DNA from: Peptostreptococcus porci
GTDB lineage: Bacteria > Bacillota > Clostridia > Peptostreptococcales > Peptostreptococcaceae
Assembly: GCF_009695815.1 (NCBI RefSeq)
Contig: NZ_VUNE01000005.1
Coordinates: 186,001 to 250,000 of the forward strand
DNA length: 64,000 bases
Direction: 5' to 3'
Under the pieces are notes generated by a model that did no database searches, had not been told where the DNA came from, and saw nothing but the letters and a program-made list of their open reading frames with translations. The position numbers and the translations under genes were made by a program. Below are positions 43,548 to 55,400 of this stretch, piece by piece (within the stretch, counting starts at the first letter, position 1; the number at the start of each line of letters is the position of its first letter).

Positions 43548-46500
43548 CTACTCAATATATACTTTTGAAGACATCTCAATTTGATCCACCTCAACAACAA
43601 GTTTCACTGGCATCCTATTTTTCATCTCTTCCATATGTGAAATCACTCCTATACTCAGGGGCGAACTCTTTAAATTTTCAAGTGATTCCATAACTACATC
43701 AAGCAGCTCTTCATCCAATGTTCCAAATCCCTCATCAAGGAAGAAAAATTCCAAAGGTGCCGATCCCTTTAGTTGTATTTGTGAAGATAGAGCTAGTGCC
43801 AAAGATAGTGAAGTTAGAAAAGTTTCACCTCCTGATAGTGTATCTGCTGACCTTCTTAATCCACCATTGTAATTATCCCTCACAACAAACATATAATCTG
43901 AATCAATTTCCAGAGAATACCTGCCATTTGTAATCTTATCCAGCCTCTTTGAAGCATCTACAACAATATTTTTCAAGTAAATTTTGGACAAAAATTCAAC
44001 AAATCGGTTACCTCTCATCACTTTTTCCAAGCTGTCAATATTATCTTTTTCGATCTGTTTTTTAGACAATTCATCAGAAATTTTCCTAGCAATCTCCATA
44101 TTTTTTTGCAACTCTCTATTGATAGCCTCAAGTCCCGACTTGTTATTTTTTTCTTTTTCGATTTCGCCTTTTAGAAGATTTACACTTGATTTTCGTTTTT
44201 CCAATTCTTCGTCCGATATATTTCTACCGTTTAGCTTAACGATATTGTCACTGTGTCTAACTCTTAGCTCACTCGTTTTTTTCTCGAAAGCGTCAATTTC
44301 ACTAGTGATAGACAAGAGCGTTTCATCACTGACAATAGAATTCTTTACAGCTTCAAAATCATCAAAGCCATGAATGTTCATAAGAATTCTTATATCATTT
44401 TCTGTTTTCTCGACATATTCTCCTGTTGTTTTATTTTCAATTTCTATATCCCTAATTTCATTTTCAGTATTCTTCAGATTTTCTTTAAGAGCTTCTACTT
44501 CGCTCGAAACAAATAAATAATTATTTTCAAACTGAGTGATAGAATTATCAACGAAACTGACAAAATTTTTAACATATATGCTTTTATCATCTGTAATCAT
44601 GCTTTCTTCAAGTCCAAACTCTTCAAATTTTTCTATTATAATATTCAGTGAAGATTCAAAAATATTCTTCTCTGACTTCAACTTTTTATCCAAATTCGAT
44701 TTTTTTTCATTCAAATGTTTTTTATCTGATTGAAGTGACAGTAATTTTCCAGATATTTCATTTTTTTGTTTTTCTAGGTTTTCTAATTTTTTCTTAGCTA
44801 CCTCTAGGTTACGAGAAAACTTTTCATAATTTATTTCTCTTTCATCAAAAATTTTTATTTCATCTTCAATTTTTTCCAGTTCTTCCTCTTTAAAAGGAAC
44901 CTGTTTCAATTCATTTTCCAATAAATTAATTCTCGAAGTAATTTTCGAAATGCCTGATAATACAGATTTTTCAGAAGCCAAAAGCTCAACCTTCAACTTT
45001 TCGATTTCACTTTTTTCTAAATCTAGTTTTGATCTTTTCGACTGAGCATTTAAAATGTTTTCGGCAACCAAAAGCTTTAATTTTCTCTGCTCGTTTTTTA
45101 ACAGTTCTATTCTCTCAACCTCGGATTTTAATTTTGAAATATCTCTAGTACCTTTTTCTTGCAATACTGTCTTTTTCTCCTCACCCAAAGCACACATTGA
45201 ATTTTTCAAATCGTTGACAATATTTTTTAGAGTATCAAGTCTCACTGACAAATCATACGACTTTTCTTCCAAAGCAAGTATTTCTTCATTTATTTTTTGC
45301 TCATTGTTCAAATCAAATTTCTTATCTATTTCCAATTTCTCGATTTTAGAGTTACAAACAGGACAATTATCTCCCTCGTGAAAATGCTTAGACCACTCAT
45401 ATTTTAGCCTATTCGCCAAATTTTCATATTCAAATCTATCCCTTTTTTTCTTCAAGGAGATCAACTCTTTATCAATGCTTAGAAGAGAATTTTCAAGTAT
45501 TTCGATTTCCCTACTGTTATCATCAAGCTTCCTTGAATTTTCAATGTGGTCAGAATCAATTTTATTCAACCTTTCATCCAGTTGAGAAACCTCGTTGATT
45601 TCTTTGTGTAAAGACATTATTTGCTTGTCCATTTTCTCAAACTCGTTCTCATCCAGAGTTTTTATTTGCTCTTGATTTGTCAATAGCTCAATGATATTCC
45701 CAATTTCTTCATCCTTCTTGTCAAGCTTTCCATTTATAGCTTCTATTTCTTTTTCCAGCCTTTGAAGAACTTTTTTTTCTGATTCTAACTCATGTTTATT
45801 GTCATATGATTCTTTGGTCAATCTGATAAACAAATCCAAACCTTTCTTCAATTCCAATACTCTTTCCCTGTCATCTTTTTCAATCTTATTTACTTCGCAA
45901 TTTTCCTTTAATCGCAGGACTTGTGAATATTCAGACTCAAGCATTTCCTCCAATTCGTTTTTTTGATAGCTAGATGCTTCTATTTCCTCAACTAATTTTA
46001 TAATTTCAGAATTGACAGACTCCAATTCAACGCCAATCTTAAATATTTCATCACATTTATCAATCAGTATTTCCAAATCTTTTCTTAATAGCTTCAAATC
46101 AGGTATAGTGTCATAATTCTTTTTCGCTGTTTCAAAATTATCCTTCAGCTTTTCAAGTGACTCCAGAAGATTATTTTGTTCAATTTCTAATTTCGATAAT
46201 TTGACACTATTTTTTTTAATTTTTAAATTTCCCTCTTCCAAAGATACGATACTTGGCAAGATAATTGATGCCTTGCTAGCTTTATCAAGCATCTTCTTTT
46301 TGACATCTATTATAGTCCTACTTTTCTCCAAGCTTTCCAATTCCTTAGATAAGACTAAATTCTCAGCACATAGATTATATACAAGCTGATCCTCTTCAAG
46401 TTTTTCGGCTTCAAACAATAGTCTTTTGTCCAGAGTCTTGATTACATCCTCCAAAGCCTTTATTTTTTCGTCCAAATCTCCAATGCTCTCGTCTGTTACG

Positions 46501-47135
46501 CTCGAATATTCAGATAATCTGCCTTTTAAGACCTCCAACTCTCCAGAAATAATATTTCTTTTCTTTATGACCTTTGAAGTCAACAGCGACCCATACTCCT
46601 CAAGGTTAAAAATCCTCTCAAGCATATTTCTTCTGTCTTTTCCACCCAAAGTCAAAAACTCGCTAAATTTTCCCTGTGGCAAAACTACCGATTTTAGAAA
46701 ATCACTTTCTTCAAGACCTATTATTTCTTTGATCGCCTGATTTACATCGCCAACCTTGTCAGCTATTACTATGGTATTGCCCGTTTCATCTTTTTTTACC
46801 AGCTTTACATAGTCGCTTCTCGAAGTAGATTTCGATGCACCAGAGCTTCTCTTAAACCTTCTGGATACGATAAATGTATTTCTATCAACTCCCTCTCCTA
46901 TCTGAAATTCGTACTCAATACTCGCCTTTTCAGAATTTGAATTGATAAACTCTTTTGTCCCTCTTGCAATATTTCCATATAGACTTAGGGTAATCGCATC
47001 TAATATCGTCGACTTTCCACTTCCTGTTTTTCCAAATATGCCAAAAATCCCTTTTGATATAAGGGTTTCAAAATCAATCACCTGTTTTTTGCTATAGCTA
47101 TTCAGTCCTTCTATTTCCAATCTAATCGGCTTCAT
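43548..47135 (-). CDS. sbcC: SbcC, SMC-like nuclease subunit (Rad50-type)
   Basis: A 1195-residue ABC-type ATPase with long coiled coils. The N-terminal ATPase half has Walker A GKTGSGKSTILDAITL, the hinge is a zinc hook CPVC near residue 590, and the C-terminal half has signature SGGETFLTSLSLALALS and Walker B FFFLDEGFGTLD. With SbcD it forms an ATP-dependent nuclease that opens DNA ends and cleaves hairpins and palindromes. The start overlaps sbcD and follows GGAGGAG. The extreme length is coiled coil, and the Glu/Lys-rich arms match the family. Confidence 0.96.
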   Translation of the reverse strand: MKPIRLEIEGLNSYSKKQVIDFETLISKGIFGIFGKTGSGKSTILDAITLSLYGNIARGTKEFINSNSEKASIEYEFQIGEGVDRNTFIVSRRFKRSSGASKSTSRSDYVKLVKKDETGNTIVIADKVGDVNQAIKEIIGLEESDFLKSVVLPQGKFSEFLTLGGKDRRNMLERIFNLEEYGSLLTSKVIKKRNIISGELEVLKGRLSEYSSVTDESIGDLDEKIKALEDVIKTLDKRLLFEAEKLEEDQLVYNLCAENLVLSKELESLEKSRTIIDVKKKMLDKASKASIILPSIVSLEEGNLKIKKNSVKLSKLEIEQNNLLESLEKLKDNFETAKKNYDTIPDLKLLRKDLEILIDKCDEIFKIGVELESVNSEIIKLVEEIEASSYQKNELEEMLESEYSQVLRLKENCEVNKIEKDDRERVLELKKGLDLFIRLTKESYDNKHELESEKKVLQRLEKEIEAINGKLDKKDEEIGNIIELLTNQEQIKTLDENEFEKMDKQIMSLHKEINEVSQLDERLNKIDSDHIENSRKLDDNSREIEILENSLLSIDKELISLKKKRDRFEYENLANRLKYEWSKHFHEGDNCPVCNSKIEKLEIDKKFDLNNEQKINEEILALEEKSYDLSVRLDTLKNIVNDLKNSMCALGEEKKTVLQEKGTRDISKLKSEVERIELLKNEQRKLKLLVAENILNAQSKRSKLDLEKSEIEKLKVELLASEKSVLSGISKITSRINLLENELKQVPFKEEELEKIEDEIKIFDEREINYEKFSRNLEVAKKKLENLEKQKNEISGKLLSLQSDKKHLNEKKSNLDKKLKSEKNIFESSLNIIIEKFEEFGLEESMITDDKSIYVKNFVSFVDNSITQFENNYLFVSSEVEALKENLKNTENEIRDIEIENKTTGEYVEKTENDIRILMNIHGFDDFEAVKNSIVSDETLLSITSEIDAFEKKTSELRVRHSDNIVKLNGRNISDEELEKRKSSVNLLKGEIEKEKNNKSGLEAINRELQKNMEIARKISDELSKKQIEKDNIDSLEKVMRGNRFVEFLSKIYLKNIVVDASKRLDKITNGRYSLEIDSDYMFVVRDNYNGGLRRSADTLSGGETFLTSLSLALALSSQIQLKGSAPLEFFFLDEGFGTLDEELLDVVMESLENLKSSPLSIGVISHMEEMKNRMPVKLVVEVDQIEMSSKVYIE

Positions 47136-48360
47136 CTTCAAACTCCTCCATATCAGAAGAAACTATTGTTTTAAACAGCTTCATTACATCCTCACTCGGT
47201 TCCAAACCAGAATTTTGCTCCTTGTAAAAATCAGAAAAATACTGTGAAATATTGCTCTTATTGATTTCTACTATTTCTTCTGCAAGAAATTCTTCGGAAT
47301 CCCTAACAATAGGCTTTATTTCAACTATATCCTTCATCAATTTTTTCATCTCTCTGATGGTATTCTGGTCGATTACATCATCTGTAATAATCTCAAAATA
47401 CGCAAAAATCTCTTTTCTTGAGTTCTTTTCGCATACTTCCAAAGCGTTCTGAACATCATCGCACTCATATACTTCTATTCGTTTGTAATTATCAATATAT
47501 CTTTCTCTTATCTCCGGCTTTTTTCCTACTTCCAAATCGACAATTCTCACAGATTTAACAGTATTTCTCTCTCCTTTACTATACTGAATCGGAGAACCTG
47601 AATAATACGCATTCAAGGATTTTGATGCAGTTTGTGGCTTGTGAATATGACCTAATGCTGTATACTGAGATTTCTGTGGTAGATCATTTTTCCCAACTAA
47701 CAAAGTTCCACCCAATTCGATTCTTCTTTCTGAGTCGGAAACTTCACTTCCCACCACGAAAATATGAGAAACAGCTATGTTTATTTCCTCGTCATCGTAG
47801 TATTTTTCTCTTTTTGAAAAAAATTCTCCAACCTTTTGTGAATATGTTTTTTGAAGCTTATGTTCATCATCAAAATTTTCGAAGGACTCATTTAGCCTTT
47901 TCTCACTCGGATATGGCAAAGATAAAATATTTACAACACTCTTTTTGTCATCATTAATCCGAAGCTTTGTAAATCCAGATTTCGCTTCAATAACTTCAAA
48001 GCCTGCAAAACTTGAAATCATAGCCTTGCTGTCAGGATACCCCAAAATAATGATTCCATTTGCCAACGCCATACCATTGATTGCCTCTAGCCTTTCCGGA
48101 TTATCGTGATTTCCAGCGATTACAAAAACACATCTCCTACCATTTTCCGACAGCCTTATGGCAGTGTCGTAAAACAATCTCTCTGCAATCGCTGGGGGAT
48201 TAGACGTATCATAAATATCACCAGCTATCACTACAATATCAGCATTTTCCTCATTTACAATTTTAACAAAATCATCACAAAACTTTTTTTGCTCATCAAT
48301 TCTAGATCTACCTTCAAGGTTTTTCCCTAAATGCCAATCAGATGTATGAATAATCCTCAT
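47122..48360 (-). CDS. sbcD: SbcD, nuclease subunit (Mre11-type)
   Basis: A roughly 412-residue calcineurin-like phosphoesterase: metal motifs HTSDWHLGKNLEGRSR, VVIAGDIYDTSNPP, AGNHDNPERL, ALGHIHKPQ. It is the nuclease of the SbcCD complex. The MRIIHTSDWHLG start is used; five more codons in frame begin with TTG. It overlaps sbcC by 14 bases and lies 80 bp downstream of addA. Confidence 0.95.
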   Translation of the reverse strand: MRIIHTSDWHLGKNLEGRSRIDEQKKFCDDFVKIVNEENADIVVIAGDIYDTSNPPAIAERLFYDTAIRLSENGRRCVFVIAGNHDNPERLEAINGMALANGIIILGYPDSKAMISSFAGFEVIEAKSGFTKLRINDDKKSVVNILSLPYPSEKRLNESFENFDDEHKLQKTYSQKVGEFFSKREKYYDDEEINIAVSHIFVVGSEVSDSERRIELGGTLLVGKNDLPQKSQYTALGHIHKPQTASKSLNAYYSGSPIQYSKGERNTVKSVRIVDLEVGKKPEIRERYIDNYKRIEVYECDDVQNALEVCEKNSRKEIFAYFEIITDDVIDQNTIREMKKLMKDIVEIKPIVRDSEEFLAEEIVEINKSNISQYFSDFYKEQNSGLEPSEDVMKLFKTIVSSDMEEFEDEAD

Positions 48361-48440
48361 CCTATCCCAAACCAACCTTCCTTATTATTTCATCAATATT
48401 ATAACTTACCTAAGCTCACTACTTTTATAGTTGCCATAAC

Positions 48441-51400
48441 TTATATTCTAACCAATTCGCCTATCCCAAATAAATATATATACTTGTTTTCAACCTCTTT
48501 TCCAGATATGTTCTCAATCGCCTTTTTGTAATACTCCAACTGAATTTTATATCTGGAAACAACTTCATTTAAGTTATTTTCATCAACATAGTCAGTTTTG
48601 TAGTCAATCAATATCAGCTTTCCATTTTCATTTTCGAAAAACAGGTCGATAATACCAACCAACATCAGCCTTTCATCGTCATCTATAAATTCTTGTGGAT
48701 ACAATTCATTTACACGAATGCTATAATTAATCGCCTTTTCTCTGTACAGCCTTCCCCTACTCTGAGCATCTAATATTTGCGTAAAAATATCACTCCTAAT
48801 AAATTTTATTATCCTCGTAACATTAATCGTGTTTGCCTCTTCAGACGACAATATTTTTTTCTCTACCAAAGCTTTTATTTGACTTTCTATTTCCCATCTT
48901 ACTCTCGCATTATCTGTCAAAATATCTTTGAACCTAGCAAAATCCAACAGCTGCATCACAAGATGGAATATTGTACCCTTTTCACTTGAAGAAAATTCCA
49001 CACCGACTTGAGCAGTATGCATAAAATTAGGTACCTTAAAATCAATATTTCTACTCTGCTTGAAATATTTTTCATGATATTGCTCATCGTCATCAAAAAT
49101 CTTTTTAATCTCGGAAACAGATATACTCGATGGCTTTCTTGAACTGTTTTCGTACCTATATGAGGTGTTAAAATTATTCTTCAATGTTTCGACTATATTA
49201 TTGTCAATTTTTATATCCTTAACTACTTCAATATCATCTTTATCGCTTTCAAATCGCTCTTTACCATTTTTCTTTAAGCTATCGTTATATCCATATCCTG
49301 CTTTAATATCAGCTTTCTTTGAACTATCTTTATCCTCATCTCCTGCTTTAATATCAGAATTGTTTCCATTCATGCGTTCAATGACATTTTCAACTATTTT
49401 ATGATGCTTCTCTATCAAATTCTTATTTTCATAAACTATATCAACATGGTTCGATACACCAATAGACCATTTGCAATCACCATAGCCCAAATAATTCATT
49501 TCTTCTCCATACACATTGGTAAACTTTTCTCTTTTCGTCAAATTCACAACAGTTGGCATAATCCAGTCCAAAAAACTGTTCTTTGACAATATCTCGTGAC
49601 TATCAAGATTGCCACCCTCATCCGTTTGGAAACTCTCCCACTTTGGTAGTTCGTTATTCGCAAAGTCTTTAGTACTTCCTGTGATTATTAGCTTCTCTTT
49701 GGCTCTAGTCATAGCAACGTAAAGCAACCTCATTGACTCTGCCAATATCTCATTTTTATGTGTATTCATTATTTTATTTTTGATATAGCTGTTATAGCTG
49801 ACGTTATTTTCAATGTCAAATACAGTTGGACCATATCCATATTTAGAATGAAGAAAAAGATTGCTATCGTCTTGATTTAGCTTGAACCTTCTATCAGCAT
49901 TGGCTAGAATTACCACAGGAAACTCCAATCCCTTACTCTTATGTATACTCATTATTCTAACCAAATTCGCATCATCAGACACATTTTTTGCTTCACCCAA
50001 ATCCACCGACTTATTTTTCAATCTTTCAATATAGTTTATAAAGTTAAAAATACCTCTAAATGATGAACTTTCAAACTGTCTTGCTCTTTCATACAGCAGC
50101 TTTAAATTGTTCTGTCTCTGTTCGCCCATTTCCATGACACCGACATAGTTATAGTAATTTGTGTCCTCATAAATATACATTATTAATTCATCAACCGGCA
50201 ATAATACAGCTTTTTCAATATATCTCTCCAAAGTACTGAAAAAATTTGTTATCTTATTTTTCAAGCCCTTATCAGCATCAAATTCTTCCAAATTATCATT
50301 TACTTCCTTTAATACTTGATAAAAATCGCCATTCCTGTTATACAGTCTGATACTTGAAAGCTCATTCGCATCGAACTCAAAAATCTCTGATCTCAAAACT
50401 GATAAGAGCGGTATATCTTGCATTGGATTATCGATAACCCTCAGTAAATTTTCAATCGTGCTGACCTCTAACGTTGAGAAATAGCCAGAAGATTGATCAG
50501 AATAAGTCGGGATTCCAAGCTCGTACATTTTTTCTTCCAAAATGCTCGCCTTTGTCTTTAGAGCTGACATCAAAATAACTATATCTCTATACTCAACTCT
50601 ACGATATTCATTTGTATCTTTATCAAATACCATAAAATTGCTGTCATTATCCTCGTTTACCATCTTGTATATGATATTTGCAATATTCTTTGCTTCAATT
50701 TCAAAATTAGTCAAATCCTCATTTTCGCCGTCTTCTTCACCAGTTTCATTATCCGAATAGCCTTTTACAATTTTGGATAAATTCGTTTTTTCCTGATTGT
50801 CTGGCACACTGTTTTCAATACATTTTTCCTCATCTGTTTCTGAATTATTTTTCTGTTTTTCGGACAAATATATTTCAATAGGACCTCCACAATGCCCTGA
50901 TACCTCAGATCTCAATTCCTCAAAAAATGCACTCGGATTCAACCTTTCCTCGTCAGTATAGTCCAGCTCTCCAGTTTCCTTTTTCATTATAGATTTGAAA
51001 ATATGATTGCACCCCTCCAAAACCTCTGCTCTACTTCTAAAGTTATTGTACAGCAATATCTTCTTATCCTCACCAGCATTATCACCAATCTTGTAGGTAT
51101 CATACTTATTCATAAAAATTTCGGGCATAGCTTGTCTAAATCTATAAATACTCTGTTTTACATCGCCTACCATAAATCTATTCGGATTATCACTTCTAGA
51201 AACCAATGACAAGATTACTTCTTGAATCATATTGCTATCTTGATATTCATCAGTAAAAACCTCTTCATACAAATCCTTATATGAATTGGCAACCATCGAA
51301 GGAACGATATTTCCATTTTCATCTTTTTGCGATAAAATTTTCAGAGCAAAGCTTTCAATATCTGCAAAATCCATTATTCCCAATGACCTTTTTCTATTGC

Positions 51401-52496
51401 TAAAGGCCTCACGATATTTCAAAACCATGTTTGAAAGAGATCTCATATACGGATACACTCTATTATGCTCATCAATCAATACATTCAAATCAATACTCAA
51501 ATCGTTAATACTTTTTTCTATTTCATTTTTAATATTTTTGAAAACGTCCTTGTATTCTGAATATATTGAGGTTGACTCTTCCGACCATTTTTTCGACGCC
51601 CTAAAGTTAATAAAATTAGAAACATAGTTTTTATACTCAGATACTGATTTTACGACATTTTCCCAAGATTCGATATTTTCTAGCTCCAAAAACGCTCTCA
51701 ATGCATTGTAAACCGATTTTACACCTGAAAACAAATTCATTGCATTTAGATGCATCTTTTCCAAATCTTTGTTTTCATCAGTTATATCGACGATTTCTTT
51801 TATCTTTCTAATTCTGGATTTTATAAGCAAAAATACTTCCTTCGCTGTCGGAGTAAGATAGTTATCAATATAAAATTTCTCATTTTTTGCAATATTGTTA
51901 AAAAACTCCGCACTATCCTCCAGCCACTTCTCTGGATATGGAAATGCACTCACAAACCTATTTATCTTCATTATCAGGTTTCCAAGTGATTCGTCGCCGT
52001 TCTTATTTCCGTACCATTCAAATATCTTCAACAAATCTTCATCATGAGAATTATAAAGCTCATCAAGTAAATCTTCCAAAACCTCTGCAGAAATAATCCC
52101 TATCTCTGTTTCGTCAGCAACCTTAATATCAGGCTCTAGATCGATAACATGAAAGTTTTCCCTTACAATTTTTCCACAAAAAGAATCTATAGTAGTTATG
52201 TCTGCCTTGTTGAGAAGAATCGCCTGTCTTTGAAGATGCTCGTTTTCCGGATCTGAATCCAATGCTTTTTCTATTGCAACTCCAACACGCTCTTTCATCT
52301 CAGCAGCAGCGGCTCTAGTAAAAGTAACGACCAATAGCTTGTCTATATCGATAGGCTTTTTTTTGTCTATTACCAATTGAATAATTCTCTCTATCATTAC
52401 GGCTGTTTTTCCAGAACCAGCAGCTGCAGCTACTAGAAGATTACTGCCTCTACTGTCGATAACCTCTCTTTGTTCTTTTGTCCACTTAGTAGCCAT
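48441..52496 (-). CDS. addA: ATP-dependent helicase/nuclease subunit A (AddA)
   Basis: A 1351-residue SF1 helicase plus nuclease. Walker A is AAAAGSGKTAVMIERI, motif II is YEEVFTDEYQDSN, helicase motifs continue through IMSIHKSKGLEFPVVILAN and LLYVAMTRAKEKLII, and the C-terminal RecB-like nuclease has GIIDLF, LIDYKTD and QLEYYKKAIE. AddAB resects double-strand breaks for RecA loading. Two low-complexity acidic inserts are present: one near residue 580 and one with a duplicated 15-residue unit around residue 1050. The start overlaps the addB stop (TGATG). Confidence 0.95.
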   Translation of the reverse strand: MATKWTKEQREVIDSRGSNLLVAAAAGSGKTAVMIERIIQLVIDKKKPIDIDKLLVVTFTRAAAAEMKERVGVAIEKALDSDPENEHLQRQAILLNKADITTIDSFCGKIVRENFHVIDLEPDIKVADETEIGIISAEVLEDLLDELYNSHDEDLLKIFEWYGNKNGDESLGNLIMKINRFVSAFPYPEKWLEDSAEFFNNIAKNEKFYIDNYLTPTAKEVFLLIKSRIRKIKEIVDITDENKDLEKMHLNAMNLFSGVKSVYNALRAFLELENIESWENVVKSVSEYKNYVSNFINFRASKKWSEESTSIYSEYKDVFKNIKNEIEKSINDLSIDLNVLIDEHNRVYPYMRSLSNMVLKYREAFSNRKRSLGIMDFADIESFALKILSQKDENGNIVPSMVANSYKDLYEEVFTDEYQDSNMIQEVILSLVSRSDNPNRFMVGDVKQSIYRFRQAMPEIFMNKYDTYKIGDNAGEDKKILLYNNFRSRAEVLEGCNHIFKSIMKKETGELDYTDEERLNPSAFFEELRSEVSGHCGGPIEIYLSEKQKNNSETDEEKCIENSVPDNQEKTNLSKIVKGYSDNETGEEDGENEDLTNFEIEAKNIANIIYKMVNEDNDSNFMVFDKDTNEYRRVEYRDIVILMSALKTKASILEEKMYELGIPTYSDQSSGYFSTLEVSTIENLLRVIDNPMQDIPLLSVLRSEIFEFDANELSSIRLYNRNGDFYQVLKEVNDNLEEFDADKGLKNKITNFFSTLERYIEKAVLLPVDELIMYIYEDTNYYNYVGVMEMGEQRQNNLKLLYERARQFESSSFRGIFNFINYIERLKNKSVDLGEAKNVSDDANLVRIMSIHKSKGLEFPVVILANADRRFKLNQDDSNLFLHSKYGYGPTVFDIENNVSYNSYIKNKIMNTHKNEILAESMRLLYVAMTRAKEKLIITGSTKDFANNELPKWESFQTDEGGNLDSHEILSKNSFLDWIMPTVVNLTKREKFTNVYGEEMNYLGYGDCKWSIGVSNHVDIVYENKNLIEKHHKIVENVIERMNGNNSDIKAGDEDKDSSKKADIKAGYGYNDSLKKNGKERFESDKDDIEVVKDIKIDNNIVETLKNNFNTSYRYENSSRKPSSISVSEIKKIFDDDEQYHEKYFKQSRNIDFKVPNFMHTAQVGVEFSSSEKGTIFHLVMQLLDFARFKDILTDNARVRWEIESQIKALVEKKILSSEEANTINVTRIIKFIRSDIFTQILDAQSRGRLYREKAINYSIRVNELYPQEFIDDDERLMLVGIIDLFFENENGKLILIDYKTDYVDENNLNEVVSRYKIQLEYYKKAIENISGKEVENKYIYLFGIGELVRI
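49269..49358. repeat. Two 45-bp tandem units inside addA
   Basis: Two adjacent 45-base units give DIKAGDEDKDSSKKA followed by DIKAGYGYNDSLKKN in the protein. They lie in a linker between the helicase and nuclease halves, where length change is tolerated. Confidence 0.85.
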
Positions 52497-55400
52497 CAAT
52501 CTTCCTCCCTTAGCTTTTTTGTCATAAGAGCCAAAATATCATCATATTGATTTCTGCTCACCAACTTTGAAATATATCTGTATCGATTGCCCTCTAACTT
52601 GTCATCAAACTTACAAACCGAAATATATTCGCAATAATCACAAGGCACGCTATTCGAAATTTTTGCTGGCAAAATATCAATATTTCCAGAGTAGATATCC
52701 TCACAAATTTCCCTTGATTTTTCGATGACAAACCTGTCGACAATCTCGTACTCATCAATAGTCAAACCCTTTGTACTATTTGAATTAAACTTTCCATCCT
52801 TTGTCATTTGAACTGCAACTACCTTAGATTTTGTCCCATTATTTTCAAGATTTTTATCGAATAGCTTCACAACATCTCTGTCTTTGATAACCAATCCACT
52901 CAATAAATTTTCAGATAAATCTCTATCAACAAAATCCTTACTATCCAAATTCATATATTCACCATGATTTTCAATTCTACTTATCTTGCTATTAAAATTT
53001 GAGTAGAAAAGACCAGCCGGCTTCATTTTCTTATTCTTATTCAACCTTGTAATAGCATTCATATATACAAATAGCTGTAGTTGTAATCCATTATAGACTC
53101 TATCCAAATCAATACTTCTGGCAGACGATTTATAATCTACCACAGAGCAATATCTTTCGCCGTCTTTTTCAGCAATATCAACCCTATCAATTTTTCCACG
53201 TAGCTTAATACTTTTGCCATCATCCAAATCAACCACTATCGGTGGAATAGAGTTCTTACCAAGAAATCCAAACTCAACCTCGAAGCCATTTGGATTGAAA
53301 TATCCCTCTCTAACCTGCCTTACCATTCTGGAAATACTCTTTTCAAGTCTTAGATTTATGCCCCTCGCAAAATATCGATATTTTTCAGATGTATTTAGAA
53401 TATAGTTTCCAGATCTTTCAAATATTTTTTCACTTATCATTTCTACTTGATTTGAAATATAGCTTTCACTGATATCTCTCCAATCCAAACCATCCTTGGC
53501 TATGTTCTTTGAAAACTCATCCAAAATTTTATGAGAATAAGTACCAGAATCAAGTTGTGTAAAAGAGTATACTTCCCTCTCCTTTGCCTTTAAACCATAT
53601 GTCATGAAAAACGAAAACGGACAATATGAGTACTTTTCAAGCCTCGACACACTATAATTTCGACTGTTGTACAATTCATTCGCCATGGAAATGCTCAATT
53701 TTCCAGCACTGTTAAAATAGCTTTTCGCTCTGTATGCCTTGACCAACTTTTCCCTATAATCAGAATCATTGTAGAAGAAATAAAAAACACTTTTCCAAGA
53801 GTCGTCCTCCTCAATCTTTTTCATATTCCTAATCAACAACTCAAACATCTTATTTTTATCCATAGCTTCAAGATCAACAGCATCGAAAGTATCTGTAACA
53901 TGAGTGTTCACTTTTAGGGCAGGAAAAATACCAGCTATCTTTTTTATCAAAGGCGACGGTCTAAGTGATTTACCTTCAAGATTTGCAAGTGGATAAGATA
54001 TATAAATCAAGCCCTTGGATGAACTCATCGCCTTATATACTAGAAACTGCTCATCATAAACCTTACTCTCAAAATTTGAGTCGAATACAACACCACCCTT
54101 GTTCAACTTTTCCTTATCATAATCACTAATCAGGGCATTGTCGCTTACAGTCGAAGGGAATACACCATCATTTACGCCCAATATAAAAAGAGCCTTTGTA
54201 TTTGGATTTTTCATTCTATCAATACTTGTAACTAGAACCTGATCTCTGGCTGGTGGTATAATACCTAACTCAATTTCCGATATATGACTTTCCATCAAGT
54301 TGATAAACTTTTCAATGCCAATTTTTTCATCACCCATAAACTCCACAAGCTCATCAAGCATTTCAACAAAAATATTCCATACCTGAGCATATTCCTTTGC
54401 CTTGTACAAATCCTCTCTCGATTCAAAATCAGCAATTATTTTTTCTAGAGTTTGTGGTAGTTCAATCTCTATCGTAAATTCATAAAGATATTTGCATATT
54501 TCTGCAACAGTATTTCTTCCCTTTAGCTTATCAGTCAGATTTGATATTGGAATCATGACACTTTCCCTGACTCTATTTATCTCGTTAATTTCCTCTGACA
54601 ATTTTTCTAAAACTGTCTCATCATCCTCGTCCTCAACATTTCTGCTGACCTTGTCTTTCCATATATCAAACCACTTCTTGCCCTTTATCCCATTTGCCAA
54701 CACAAAATTTTCCAATTTATGAACAGAATCGTTATCAATATTTACAAGACCACTTTTCAAATATTGAAAAACCGATGAATAGGAAAAATTTTCTTTCTTC
54801 ATATTCAATATCGAAAAAATCAATACTATAAATGGATTATTTTTGGCTGAAATTTTCTCATCAAGGAAAATATTTACTCCACTTTTTTCAAAAACGCCCT
54901 TGATAATGTGTGAATACGTGTCCAGATTTCTTGAACATATAGTAATTTCGTTATATCTAAAACCTTTCTTTTTCACCAATCTTTCAACCTCGTTTAAGAC
55001 AAAGTCCACCTCATCATAATAATTTCTGAACTCATCAACTCTAATAGGTAAATCGCACTTTTCACAGAAAACCATAGGTCTAAACTCACTGATATTTTTT
55101 TCTAAATGTAACAAAGCATTATTGTCTACAGTTTCGCTATTTTCAGTTCTACTATTTACGTCTTCACTTTTTACAATTTCATTTTTTACAGTTTCATCTT
55201 TTACATTTTTAGTGTTTACATTTTCATTTTCTACAATTTTGCTATCAATAGCTCTGCCATCGATATTTTTGTTTTCTAAATAGTTCAAATTTATGTCTTT
55301 TAGTCGAGGTATATTATTGTTCTTACAAATTTCATTTATTTTTAAATATGAAATATTGGTCTTTGAAAATACACCTTTTTTTGAGTTTAGTCTTTTTAGA

